A stretch of 64,000 nucleotides of DNA from Trachythela sp. YZ-2020 (Eukaryota > Cnidaria > Anthozoa > Malacalcyonacea > Clavulariidae): NCBI GenBank assembly GCA_016169945.1, contig JADLSH010000170.1:124001-188000 (forward strand). The letters are read 5' to 3'. This document shows, piece by piece, positions 10,238-21,266 of this stretch (the stretch's first letter is position 1; each line of letters begins with the position of its first letter). The notes under the pieces were generated by a model. That model did no database searches. It worked only from the letters and a program-made list of their open reading frames with translations, and was not told where the DNA came from. Made by a program: the position numbers and the translations under genes.

Positions 10238-13200
10238 TGGCCTTTTTAAATATTGTTAGCCTTCCTAAATATTGTTAGCCTTCCTAAAAAGATAGATGAA
10301 ATTCGTCATTCAATGTCTAACAAATGCATTGATCTGATTGCATTTAATGAGACACGTCTTGATTCAAATATAACTGATAATTTAATTCACCTAGAAGATT
10401 ACGATATTATTAGAAAAGATAGATCACGACATGGAGGTGGAGTTTGCATATATTTGCGCAGCTCCATCAATTACAGTGTGAGAAATGATCTAATTCCTTC
10501 TGAATTAGAGGCCGTTTGTATTGAAATTACTAAGCCACACAGTCGACCATTTATTGTTACAACAGTTTACAGACCACCAAATACATCATCAGAATTCTTT
10601 GACCATTTGGAAAGGTTAATCAAACAAATCGATGATGAAAACAAAGAAATGTATATATTAGGTGATCTAAATTGTGATATGTTGAAAGAAAAGAATCTTT
10701 CTGATATGCCAACTAAAAAACTAAATACTTTATATGAATTGTACCAATTGACTCAATTGATTGATGAACCTATGCGAATAACAATGTCAGCCTCCACCTT
10801 TCTTGACCATGTTGTTACAAATTCACCTGAGAAAATTTCTGACTCTGGTGTTATTCACACTGGAATCAGTGACCACAGTTTGGTATTTGCAATCAGAAAA
10901 ATTGGATTTCTTCAGAAAGAAGAAAATGTTACTGAAACATGAAATATTTTAATGAGGAAAATTTTGTAAATGAACTCTTAACTCAACCTTGGGAATGTTT
11001 ATTTTTTTGGTCATGAGCCAAATACTATGTGGTAAATTTGGAAAGAACTTTTCTTAGAAGTATTAGACAAACATGCTCCACTTCAACAAAAAAAACGTAG
11101 GTCCAAAAGAGTTGCTTGGATTACGAGCAAAATTAAAAATCTCATAAATGAAAGAGACAGACTAAAAAGAAAAGCCATAATTAGCAAATTAGAAATTGAT
11201 TGGTCAAATTACAAACAGACTAGAAATCAGGTAAATATTGAATTAAGAAATGCTAAACAAAGTTATTATTCCACAAAAATTGCTGGTCAAAAAGATAATC
11301 CAAGAAATGCTTGGAAAACAATAAACAATTTACTAGGCAAACAAAACAAACAACCAGTAGTAAATGAACTTACTTTGGATGAAAGTACTTTAAACAATCC
11401 AAAAGATATTGCAGAGGGCTTCAATGAATACTTTTCAAATGTTGGCCCTGATTTAGCGAGCAAAATTGACATGTCCAATGACAATTTTGAGACATATGTC
11501 AAAAGAGCTAATTCCGAATTTACTACATTCAAACCTATTAGGGTAAACGATGTTTGCCGCCTCTTGCATGGTCTATCTAGCAATAAAGCCACTGGCATTG
11601 ATAAGATTTCATGCAAAATTATTACGATAGCTGCACCTGTTATTGCAGATTCACTAACATATATATTTAATCAGGCTATTACTCTATCCTCTTTCCCTAA
11701 TGAATGGAAAATGGCTAGAGTAACACCTCTTTATAAAAATGGCCATCGAAATGTACCAGGAAACTACCGGCCAATTTCAGTTTTGCCTGCCATAAGCAAA
11801 ATCATGGAACGAATTCTGTATGATCAACTGTACAATTATTTAACTGAATTTGGACTGCTAAGCAATTCCCAATTTGGTTTTCGCAAATCTCACTCTACAG
11901 CTACAGCATTACTAGACTGTACAAACGACTGGTATGTTAACTTGGACAGAAAAATGTTTAATCTAGTAGTTTTCATTGACTTGAAAAAAGCATTTGATAC
12001 AGTTGATCATCAAATTCTATTGAAAAAGTTGGAGCTCTATGGAATAAAAGAACAGGCTCTTTCTTTACTAAAATCTTATCTAACAAATCGAACACAGAAG
12101 TGTCAAATTAATGGATTTGTCTCATCAGAACGTTTGATTAGATGTGGAGTACCTCAAGGTTCTATCTTAGGACCACTATTATTCTTACTCTATATCAATG
12201 ACTTACCTCAGTGTCTTAATAATATTAAACCTAGGTTATTTGCTGCACACAAATCTTACTGCTTCTGGAGACTCGATAACCGATATTGAAACTGTAGTAA
12301 ATTCGGATTTAGAAAACCTTAGGAAATGGTTAATGGCTAATAAACTTAGCTTAAAAGTAGCAAAAACAGAGTTTATGTTGATTGGCTCAAAACCAAAGAT
12401 AAAATGTACTGCAAATGCTCCCCCAAATATTTTCATTGAAAATAAACAGATTAAACAAGTTTATGAATGCAAAACTCTTGGAGTAACTATTGACCAGCAT
12501 TTATCTTGGAAAAATAATACTGAAAATATTTGCAAAAAAATAACAGCAGGAATTGCTTCTCTCCGTCATGTCAAACCTTTTGTTGATAAAAGTACACTTA
12601 ATTGTATATATAACGCTATTGTTCGCCCACACTTCGATTATTGTTGTGAAGTATGGGATGTGTTTGGCGAAACACAATCAAAGCGACTCCAAAAGCTACA
12701 AAATAGAGCTGCTCGAATCATCATGAACATGAGCAACGATGTAGATCATTCTGTAGCTTTACATGCCTTGGACTGGGAGCCACTGAAGATGATAAGAAAA
12801 AAGCTACCTCCTCCACAGGCGCTTTATTAATTGGAGCGGGCTTGGAAAATTAGGGAAGGGACGCACGGGCGGCATAAAAAATGCGGATAAGGCGAAGAGA
12901 AGCGCCTGCTGACTAATGTTCTCAAGATGGCAGAAGCTATTCACCACTTATTTGACTAAAAATCGTCTGGAGAAAGAGTTTGTTAATGATTCTTATGAAC
13001 GTAGGCTCTTACAAAAGGTTAAGGAAGGTGGGAAAGTACTTTGCCCTAACTGTCACGCTTCTGATGGCAAAATAAATGAGCATATATACTTTTAGATTTG
13101 TTATACATATTTGTTATTATTTTGCATATAATTTTCCTTTCAAGTTATACATATTCGTAGTCAAATACATACTCATACTACATACTGAATGACACATTAA

Positions 13201-13826
13201 TGATGTTGACATCACTATCACTGAAGTCAATTGAACCCTTCGCATTTTGAGTGTTGTCGCCCATCGAGACTGAGGACAAAAACACTTTGATTCAACGTTT
13301 CATATTTCGATTAATATGGATCATATTTCAGCAATAACTTTTAAAATATACCCATCTAAGATGGAAAACACGAAAATATATCGTTTTACGCTGTGATGGG
13401 CAATATTTCAGGCAGATTTTTTTGGATTCCCGATTGTCGACATTTATGCCTGATTTTCGACCATTACTTGGCAGGCCCTTCGTCTACTCTTTCCCCTGAA
13501 GCAAAATATCACCCGCCCGCGGGAAAAAGGGCCTGAGGAGGAGGTAGAGAAAAAAGGCAAAAGCAAAAATGATGTATAAAATCTTAAATAAAATGGGTCC
13601 TGAGTCACTCACTGACCTATTTACTTATAAAAGTCAAGTGACAAACTATAAACTTCGAAATATTTCAAGTGGTCTTTGTTTACCACAACCGTGCACAAAT
13701 AATATGAAAAATAGTTTTATGTATGACGGTGCTCATCTCTGGAACTCTCTTCCAAACGAGTTTAGAGAGAGTGAATCCCTTTCGAGTTTTCAAAGGAAAA
13801 TTGCTACTCACACTTTTCAATCGTAA
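10238..13826 (+). pseudogene. LINE-A ORF2: APE endonuclease plus reverse transcriptase, disrupted
   Basis: ORF2 probably starts at the ATG at 10238. A 19 bp tandem duplication right after (10253-10285) breaks the frame. The APE domain follows with NETR, GGGVCIYL, GDLNCDML and SDHSLV (about 10260-10900). The linker runs from about 11000 with further frame changes. The RT spans 11375-12830 with PGNYRPISVLP, the motif A block FIDLKKAFDTVDH, and GVPQGSILGPLLF. Where the F-A-D-D catalytic box should stand (12239-12250), two bases are missing and the frame shifts. A DNA transposon occupies 12804-13547, and the C-terminal part resumes at 13557-13826 in the same frame as before the insertion. Confidence 0.85.
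12804..13547. mobile_element. Mutator-like MITE (744 bp) inside LINE-A
   Basis: The ends are CTACCTCCTCCACAGGCGC on the left and its inverted counterpart ending GAGGAGGAGGTAG on the right, matching at 17 of 19 positions. The element is flanked by an exact 9 bp direct repeat AGAAAAAAG at 12795-12803 and 13548-13556. A 9 bp target duplication is characteristic of MULE/Mutator elements. Removing the element plus one repeat deletes 753 bases (251 codons), so the host LINE frame is kept. There is no transposase inside, so it is non-autonomous. Confidence 0.9.
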
Positions 13827-14309
13827 AACATTATTATAACTTTGTAAATAGATTACTTGTAAATTATTCCTGTTCTGCACTATTAAATATTATATTAGTG
13901 ACACTATTGATGACATTCTATATTGATATACTCCTTATTTTGTAAATAACTTAAAATGCTTATGTAATTCTCTTTAACACGCCCCCTGTGGAAATCAGCT
14001 TCGGTTGACAGGGTTAGCGTGTATAAATAAAGTTCTTCTATCTAGTCATGGTCTCGTCATGGTCACTACTGTATAAATATATTACCAGGCAGTATAAAAA
14101 TACAGTAGATAAATTCTTATGGTAAACGTGCTTGATAGCTAGTATAATGTACTAATAGACGGGTTAACTTTGTTTACAAATTGTATGTAAATGTGCCTGC
14201 CAATTCTCCTTTGCAATTTGCCTGCAATGCAATCGTAAGACTATTCAAAATTATATGTCTGCACATTCTGGCAGCCATATGTACATTGCTTGTTATGTTT
14301 AATTTTTAG

Positions 14310-14396
14310 CCACAAGCAAAAAAGCCAAGGAAAGAGAAAGCAAGTGATGCTGTAAAAAATCCAATGTTGAATGTGTTAAAAGAGAAAATACAACAT
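14310..14396 (+). CDS. Internal exon of the BEN-type gene (basic)
   Basis: It is bounded by a good acceptor (TTTAATTTTTAG) and the donor CAT|GTAACC. The 29 codons are in phase 0 at both ends and read a Lys/Arg-rich segment starting PQAKKPRKEK. A basic linker or nuclear-localisation-type stretch is expected between the acidic linker and the coiled coil. It lies about 270 bases after the LINE-A 3' end, so the LINE is intronic. Confidence 0.5.
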
Positions 14397-14492
14397 GTAA
14401 CCAGAAACAACATCGGTATTTATTGTGTTGCTTACACTATTGATATTTATCCACTTCGTATTTATTGCCATAAATAATTTATCTTGTTTCAG

Positions 14493-14648
14493 AAACAACC
14501 ATTACCATCCGAAAAGGTCATGGGCACGCTGGAATGTGAAATAGACATATTGAAAGAAGCCAATTCCAATCTGAAAACAGAAGTGGAGCAGCTGCATCTA
14601 CAATCCTGGCAAAAATTATCGTGGACAGCGCGTGCTTTAATCTTTTAA
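14493..14648 (+). CDS. Internal exon of the BEN-type gene (coiled coil), 3' end uncertain
   Basis: It begins after the acceptor TTATCTTGTTTCAG in phase 0. Residues such as VMGTLECEIDILKEANSNL form a heptad-like Leu/Ile pattern. The frame runs into a stop at 14646. The true donor is probably earlier, but no strong GT stands out (weak candidate at 14622). Coiled coils before the BEN domain are usual in this family. Confidence 0.45.
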   Translation, partial: KQPLPSEKVMGTLECEIDILKEANSNLKTEVEQLHLQSWQKLSWTARALIF

Positions 14649-15456
14649 GTTGTCGTGTTGTAGTTATATTAATGAAAAAATCTTATTCCCCCTCCCACCC
14701 CCATTTCAATGTTGATAAATCAATACCAAAACAAAACGAAATACGATTTTTTTTGCTTATGGATTTCTCTGTCCACGTAATTTTTGCCAAGATTGTAGTT
14801 GTCGGGAGCTTGAAAGGTGAGTTTGTTGCATAGGAATCCCACTGTCTCATACTCTCGTATGTTTGAAATAGGAGGTTGAATAATTCTGTGAAATGATAAT
14901 GAAATATGTGCAAAGAAAATGTATTCATATGTTAGGAAATATATTTTGCCAAAAGAATAATATACAGATTTTCTGATGAGTTTATTTACTCTATCATTTG
15001 GACTTTGATCACTTCTCATTTCTTTTGAAGCAATTGAAGCCTGAATGTAATTACCATTTGCATCTTAAGATTATTTGTAAGGCTATGTATGAGTTATAGA
15101 TCCCTTGCACATAGTGGCTAATTTGGAAGGCACCAATTATTAAATTATTCAATCTTTTTAAATGTTGCACACTTCCAAATTGATTGTTTAATTGATTTGT
15201 ATACAATGGGTCTATGCTGCCACAATGCATGAGCCTTGTTGTTGAGGTGTACAATCTAGTTTTGGGGTTTCTTAAAATCACTCAAAATTATATTAGAGTG
15301 ATGTTACTACAAACAACCTCGCACTCAACCCACATCATTTTGAAAATGCAATCCTTAGAATATCTAGTTACCATCTTTAGGTTTATCCAACATTAAAATT
15401 ATTAAAGTGTATTTGTTAGCTGTGTCCCACATAAACTAATATTTTGTTGGGTTTAG

Positions 15457-15670
15457 ATTGAGATTTGCCCTAGAATACAACTTCTGCCTGCACAGAAAAA
15501 ACTACTGGATTGCATTGGTGATGCAAAGTCATATGCATATGCCATTATGGAAATCATTTGATCAAGGGATGTGTTGGCCACACATTCCTTGACAGGTAAA
15601 GTTTCTAACGCACACAAAGAGAAGGCGCCCAAACCATGTCTTGATCAAGCAAAGGTCCAAGCACTGTTTG
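15457..15670 (+). pseudogene. BEN-domain exon with in-frame TGA
   Basis: The acceptor is TTGGGTTTAG and the donor is TTTG|GTAAGT, both strong. Starting in phase 0 the exon reads KKLLDCIGDAKSYAYAIMEI, then an in-frame TGA at 15559-15561, then DVLATHSLTGKVSNA and KPCLDQAKVQALFG. SLTGK with a later LD-x-x-K-V is the usual C-terminal half of BEN DNA-binding domains. Splice sites and frame are otherwise intact, so the gene may have been silenced recently, or the stop may be a sequencing error or allele. Confidence 0.6.
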
Positions 15671-15725
15671 GTAAGTCTTGTTTTCAATTTCAGTCTAGCA
15701 TTTAGTTTAAAATTATTAACCCCCT

Positions 15726-15929
15726 TTAAGATGCTTCGTAACTTTGCCTTTGAGATTGTAACTTGATGACCAGTTGTTGGTCATGTTCAACAATAAGTTT
15801 ATGTTTCCTGCTTGACACATTGTGTGCAATTTCTGCAGCAAAACAACAGTTTGACATTAACAGAACTTCAAGCTCAGCCACATTATGCACCAAACGTGTC
15901 CTGTTGGATCCATACTGGACATGAGACAT
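15726..15929 (-). pseudogene. Ribosomal protein eL32 (RPL32) processed-pseudogene fragment
   Basis: The minus strand reads [20 protein letters not shown] and then [18 protein letters not shown], closely following the C-terminal half of eL32 (H-N-V-x-[16 protein letters not shown]). About 12 residues usually present between the YGSN block and LVHNV are missing, and the last residues diverge. No intron is visible. It is opposite in strand to the BEN-type gene and lies just past its last recognised exon. Ribosomal protein mRNAs are common retrocopy sources for LINEs. Confidence 0.8.
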
Positions 15930-16112
15930 GTTCCCGAAACTGTCAACATACACAATTGTCGATTCCTTTTGGCTTATGCCAGCATGGAGCAACAGCTTTA
16001 AAATGGTCTGACTGATGATAAATAAACCTCTTTTGTCACTTTTTTACGATATTCCGTTTATAGGCTGGGCTTGCCATTTTCGCTTCTTTGTGAATGAGTC
16101 AAAGGAAAGCAG

Positions 16113-16217
16113 TGGCATTAGACAGAGTGAAATAATAAAGTAAGGCGCAATAGGGCTGATTTCGCTATAATTGTTTAGATGCAATGCGCCTTACTTTATT
16201 ATTTTACTCTAATGCCA
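16113..16217. repeat. 105 bp hairpin (foldback MITE-like)
   Basis: Arms starting TGGCATTAGACAGAGTGAAA and ending in the inverted counterpart ...CTAATGCCA pair over about 37 bases with few mismatches, around a short loop. No secure target duplication is seen. Confidence 0.75.
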
Positions 16218-16834
16218 AAGGATTTTACTCGTCAAGGGGAGAGTCCTGCATGTAATGGGTTAAACATATTGCTTTCTGATTCAGTTTCAAGGCGAAATTA
16301 AATAACATTGAAAAATGTCATAAGTTAAAAAGGAATTATAGGAATTATATTAGTTGCAAAAAATCTGTAATAAAAATTGTTCTCTATTTGTTTTCTCTTT
16401 TTCTTTCCCCTAGATTAAAACGATTATACAGGAATTTCTATAGGATCCTATAGGGATTCCTATAGAAAAACTAATAGCATTCCTATAGGATTTTTTCGTT
16501 TGGGAAAACAAAATCTAACCCTCTTAAGTTAGCGATATTTATTACTACATGCCCTAAAACGTTTGAAACCTCCAGTAAAACCACGGTTAATAGAACAAGA
16601 TGGTTGGGCTAACCGGCAAACTTCACAAGAGGCGGCAAATTATGTTGGGGATCAAAGGATAAAAAGTCATGTGACAGTATAGCGGCACCACGCTGTGTTT
16701 ACAATATACTTTTATATAGAGTGGGTCAAGTTTCAAGCAAAAATAGCATATTTCGTTTTGTTTGAGGAGGGCAATTTGATAGCTATATTGTTTAGCGAGT
16801 TCCTTGTGGTGTAAATAGTCCTTTCTGACGCAAA

Positions 16835-17400
16835 ATGAGTGACTCCGAATGCGAAAACGAAACAGACTTGGAAAGTCCTGAAGAAATCGGCACGTCTTCG
16901 AAGGAATTTATAGACGATAGTTTTAACCTATTCCTCAGTGTCACGGTCTCTGAAACAGATACGGATGAACTAGAGAACGAGTTTTGCGAAGCCATGTCAG
17001 AAATCGAAGGCAAGAAATCATTCCAGTGCGAGATATGCGCGAAAGTATGCAAGTCGAAAGGTGGACTGACAAGGCATACAAACTCTAAACATGCTGAGAA
17101 AAACCCTGAAGAATTATCTGCGACTAGCAACCTCGACAAAGAGACCGTTTACGGCTTTGTTGAAGCAATCAAAGCAAGAATTATAGACGAAGATCTTTTC
17201 GATAACGTGACAGTCACCGTCTTAAAGACTGTAACGGCTACTGAAGCACTATTCCATGCTGTGCTTCCCATGTACGCAAAGTTTTGCAAGAAAAAAAACA
17301 CCTTATTATGATTCAACATCCTGATTTTCTGGTTGGCTTTTTTAATACTTCGAACCTCGAGAGAACACAAGACGAAACGCCAGCTTTGAAAAGTGCATTT
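16835..17400 (+). pseudogene. C2H2 zinc-finger gene, 5' part, frameshifted at an A run
   Basis: The ATG at 16835 opens an acidic Ser/Glu-rich N-terminus. A single C2H2 finger (FQCEICAKVCKSKGGLTRHT) follows around residues 63-86, and then a helical region up to a run of eight A near 17291. There the frame changes. The next frame continues with a plausible MIQHPDFLVGFFNTS before stops. The finger plus helical region resembles a multi-copy cnidarian C2H2 family of unknown function. It begins 254 bases inside the left TIR of the P-like element, so it may be an element gene or captured cargo. Confidence 0.55.
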
Positions 17401-18399
17401 AATACAAATAATTAATAACAATTATGTGACTAATGTCTCACATACAGTACCAAGACAATATCTACTTTCAACATTCTTTTAAATGTTGTCTCCTACTTTG
17501 ATATTTGATAAGTGTTATATATATAGTTTCTGATGTGTTTTATCTTTGTCCACTTTACTAATAAATATTTACAGTTCTAGATGAAAAACAAATTGTCAGC
17601 TCTCACAATCATAGCTTCCAACACAAAAAAGCAACAATATGATAAACCATAATAGTGAGGTCAATTTATTCAGAATATCAATGATTTGCCTTCATGATGG
17701 CACCAAATAATTTATTTGACCTTATTACATTGCATTCAGTTGAAAAATTCAGGGTGCACATTTGGAGATTTGATTAAAAAAATTGTTTTCAAATTCTCAA
17801 ACTGACTTATAATATTGATCCAGATTGTGCAAAAATAAATTACATTGCTAAATCTGTGATTTATCAATTATCAAAAAGTGTCCTCAAAATGAAGGAAATT
17901 CTGTTTCAGAAACCCAAAATTCAAACATTTTCTGCAGGTGATTATGCCCCAAGGGCCAGATTAATATATCAGTTCCAAAACTTTAACTCTTTCTACACAG
18001 TAGCGTCGAATATCAACCGCCAAAGGATGATGATTTTGAGCGCTTGTATCTTTGGCGCCCCTCACCCAAAACGGACGAAAATACCACCAATCGATCACCA
18101 ATCGATTCAGCAAACATACCTGTTCTTGGCTAATGCCAAAAAAATCGCTAAACACATTGTTTTACTAATTATATATTCAGTACCTTTGGTCGATTATAAC
18201 TTCTGTTTTAAAACTGTGTGATCTTCGCTAATACACCGTTTTATAGAGCTTTAAAAACAGTACACACTGACGAACTTGCAAAGAAACAATAAAAATTGAC
18301 AAAGTTATTTTGGCGAAATTTGAAATGTAGCGTACGGGTCAAACCGGAATTTCAGACAAAAACAACCGGAAAAGGCCCAAACACAAACAAAGAATGTTG
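17401..18399. other. Interior of the P-like element, nothing recognised
   Basis: AT-rich. A 121-codon + strand open frame (17856-18221) has no recognisable motif and a composition like its surroundings. I treat it as chance. Confidence 0.4.
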
Positions 18400-19080
18400 C
18401 TATGGTTTTTTAAGTGGCCGGAATGAATTCCCCAGGGTACAATACCCTATATAAGATATTTTTGTCGAGACTGAAGCGCGTGGGCAAACCATATTTGCCC
18501 ATTTGTGAACAGGTTCCTCACTGACTGCATACCATTTCTTTTTCTCATAGCGGCCACCAACATTGCCTCTAATTACTGGGGCAATATCTCTCTGTGTTGC
18601 AATCGTGAGGTCATTATAGCCAAATTGTTGAGCTGTAGGATTATCAGATCTCCCACCTCTGGCTCTCTGATGACCAAAATAGTCCTCCAGAAAATCTTGC
18701 ATAAACCGTTCAGTTAACACATACTGAAGTCCATGGAAAAGGAGAAACTTGATTGCTTCGACATGTGAATAGACCAAAATCTTTAGTCCATTGTATGTTT
18801 GGACCGACATAAACATCTTACCTTTATCGGTAGGAGAATACTCGCCAGGCCGGGTTGAGATGCTTTTCTTCCAATCCTCAAGATACTGTAGAAACTCTTC
18901 CACTAGCCACGTCAAACGAGAATCATAACAGCTGCTGTATGGCTTGATAAACTCATTTCTCTTCCTGGTATGCTCTGTTGTAGATCGAACATTAGTACAG
19001 TCAAAGAAACAGTTCATCATTTGGCAGAACTTTGCAGTACCGAGAACATCTCCATTCATGCTTTCTTCAAGTGCTCGAGT
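18400..19080 (-). pseudogene. P-type transposase, C-terminal fragment
   Basis: The minus strand reads a segment with MMNCFFDCTNVRS, then VEAIKFLLFHGLQYVLTERF, QDFLEDYFGHQRARGGRSDN and PTAQQFGYNDLTI. The block L-T-x-R-F-x-Q-D-x-L-E-x-x-F-G-x-x-R followed by G-G-x-x-x-N-P-T is the hallmark C-terminal region of P-element/THAP9-type transposases. The N-terminal DNA-binding and catalytic parts are missing. At 19080 the frame runs without a break into the tail of a LINE ORF2, which is a fusion made by insertion or deletion. Confidence 0.75.
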
Positions 19081-20720
19081 TTCATACTCAAGTACAGGCC
19101 GGATATGCGAACAATATACCTTCACCAGATCAGGAACTTTGAAGCCAGATCGCTTTAAAACTCTTAAAAAGAAGAAAGTTTACATGCTTTGGTACATATT
19201 TCGTGGATATGCTCATTCCACGACAAGTCACTGGTAATAGTAAGGCCAAGTAGCTTAGCTTTGTTGACAACATCCACATTTTGCTGGTTGATCATTAGCT
19301 GATTACCCAGATCAAAAGACGAGTTCGAGAAGGAAATTCTCAATTCTTTTACCTTTTTCCCATTTAGCTCCATATGGTTTCTTTCAACCCACTCAATAGC
19401 GCTGAATCAAGTTTAGATCTTGTGTTTTGCAGTAAAATTTCAAATAGAGTAGAATCATCCACATATTTAACTGTGTTCCTACAAGGTTTCATGTCATTGA
19501 TCATCACCAAGAACAACAGAGGACCAAGCTTGGTGCCTGTGGTACTCCCGCATGAACATTTACCCAATTGGAAGTACATTGATTTAGCTTGACACGTTGT
19601 TGGCGGCCAGAGAGAAACGCAAGGGTCTATCATGTGGGATATCGAGTCCAACAGCCATTTACAAATGAAGGACTCCAGAACTTTACTCATTACAGGCGTC
19701 AGCGAGATTGGTGGAAGATCGGATTCGGCATGTCTAACTGGAGTCGTTTTAGGGCACGGTATAACATCTGCGCTTCTCCAAATTTCTGGCAAACATGCTT
19801 CCTCAACCGAAGCATTAAAAATGGAGCACAATGGGAGGCTTGGGATGTGTGAAAAATCCCTTAATATCCAATTAGGGAGATTATCAGGGCCAGTTGCTTT
19901 GTGATATTTAATCTTAGATAATTTGCAGTCCACTTCGTCCACTGTGATTCTGTATAAATTCGGGATGTCAGTAGTAATTGGCACTGCACTTAATTTAGGT
20001 ATACCAGTAGTTGCCTGAATAAAACAGTTGTTGATATGGTTTGCAAGGTCCGCACCCTCGAGCCAACGATTGTCGTGGAACATGCTGGTTTTATTTTATT
20101 GGTATTATTCATGCCGGCAAGTCGTTTCACTTCTTTCCACCATGTCTGTGTATCAACATTTTCACATTGTTTTATTTTTGTTTCCAAATAGCGTTGTTTT
20201 GCCTTCTTCACTTCACGATTAACTTTATTCCGTAAGGAACGGTATTCCGATGAATGTGGGCCAAGTTCTTTCCAAATTTTTTGTCGATCGACTATTGCCT
20301 GCTTGATTTTAGCAGACATCCAAGGTTTGTCAGTTGAATGAGTTTTAATTACTTTAAGCGGTAACGTTTCCTCTATAATGTTCCTCAGATCGAGAATTTC
20401 ATACTTTTCTTGGCACGAAGGTGAGTAAAGAAGTGTTGTAAAATTGACTGACTTCAGTTTTTCGTGGTAACGTTGCTTATTCGCCATACTAGCATCTCCT
20501 ATGATGGTTTTAGTGGTCTTTCCTTTAGGACGATTTATTAAGGGAGATAAAAGGACAGTATTATGATCGGAGCTTCAAACGAGGGAATAACTTCGGCATG
20601 ATCATAATATTTATGGAGATCAGTTAAAACCAAATCTAATATATTGCTGAAATCACCGAATAAACTTCATCTTGTTTGTTTAGGAGGGAACGAATGTTAG
20701 TTAGCATTAATTTAGGAAGA
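19081..20720 (-). pseudogene. LINE-C: non-LTR retrotransposon, internally deleted, 3' end missing
   Basis: Minus-strand pieces in order are an EN start block (LMLTNIRSLLNKQDEV, near 20710), an SDHNTVLLSP-like EN end (near 20570), the linker (20487-19990), the RT (20083-19364) with KATGPDNLPNW, GPLLFLVMINDM and the catalytic YVDDS, and the thumb (19373-19164) ending VYCSHIRPVLEY. Most of the EN domain is deleted, and so is the RT motif A region (F-x-D-x-x-K-A-F-D) between about 19640 and 19600. The sequence stops at 19081, where P transposase begins, so the 3' UTR is absent. Confidence 0.75.
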
Positions 20721-20837
20721 TACAACTGATTTAGCCTTGAGTAGTTAAACTCATTTCTTAATAATCTAGCATTAATCGTTGCAAAATATTTCGTGACGTC
20801 ATGGACTAGCCCAACCATCTTGTTCTATTAACCGTGG

Positions 20838-21050
20838 TAAAACCAAACCTACATTAAGATGACATGTTCAAATCAGTTAATTTTGCTTAAGTGAGAACAT
20901 AGGGGGATCACAGCCAAGAAACTAGTCATAACACAAATACAGCTTGACAAAATTATACCAAACCTTCTAATATTAGAGAATGAATGTTTGAAAATATTTT
21001 ATCAGCAAAACAAAGTGTTTATTGACAGAACTGGGGCTTTGGCAGGTTTG
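20838..21050. repeat. Dispersed repeat copy flanking the P-like element
   Basis: Sequence from AACCAAACCTACATTAAGAT through TCAGCAAAACAAAGTG is about 80 per cent alike by eye to 27565-27760 and 27940-28130. A related piece is on the other side of the P-like element (16490-16580: CTTAAGTTAGCGATATTT, compare 28395 and 28710). Confidence 0.7.
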
Positions 21051-21266
21051 AAAATACCCCTGATTCCATATCCCCTCTGCATTCTTGCTCCATGAAATAC
21101 TACCACTACGCTGATTTCTTGTGTAATGTTCAGTTAGTAGCTTTACGTTGGGGATAAGTACGCCCATCATCTTTTTATGTGTCTTGGTCAGCTTCCAATG
21201 TTCAACAAATGGGAGAATACTTTACTTGTGTATTTTATTTGAATCATAAAAGTGACTTCCATTTTT

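Larger units (their letters stand above)
8535..14043 (+). mobile_element. LINE-A: nearly full-length CR1/L2-type retrotransposon
   Basis: The order is a 5' end with a duplicated AACAAGATGGCGGCTAG, ORF1 with an SGNH-esterase domain, ORF2 with APE endonuclease and RT, a 3' UTR, and an end near TTCTTCTATCTA at about 14040. Esterase-type ORF1 with APE-type ORF2 is typical of the CR1/L2 group. The element lies in an intron of the BEN-type gene in the same orientation. It carries a stop and a frameshift in ORF1, a 19 bp duplication and several frameshifts in ORF2, and a 744 bp DNA-transposon insertion. I see no clear target-site duplication. Confidence 0.85.
16581..20837. mobile_element. P-element-like transposon (4.26 kb) with 31 bp TIRs
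   Basis: The outermost 31 bases at 16581-16611 and 20807-20837 are identical inverted repeats starting CCACGGTTAATAGAACAAG. The flanks share GTAAAACCA (16575-16583 and 20837-20845), which overlaps the ends by 1-3 bases, so the target duplication is 7-9 bp depending on where the end is set. Thirty-one bp TIRs, an 8 bp duplication and an internal P-type transposase remnant (18400-19080) agree with the P superfamily. Both flanks belong to a repeat whose uninterrupted copies lie near 27565 and 27940. Inside are a C2H2 gene on the + strand and a LINE on the - strand. Confidence 0.7.

Noticed and set aside
17856..18221. 121-codon frame in the P-like element
   Set aside because: No similarity to P transposase or THAP; composition like surrounding non-coding DNA.
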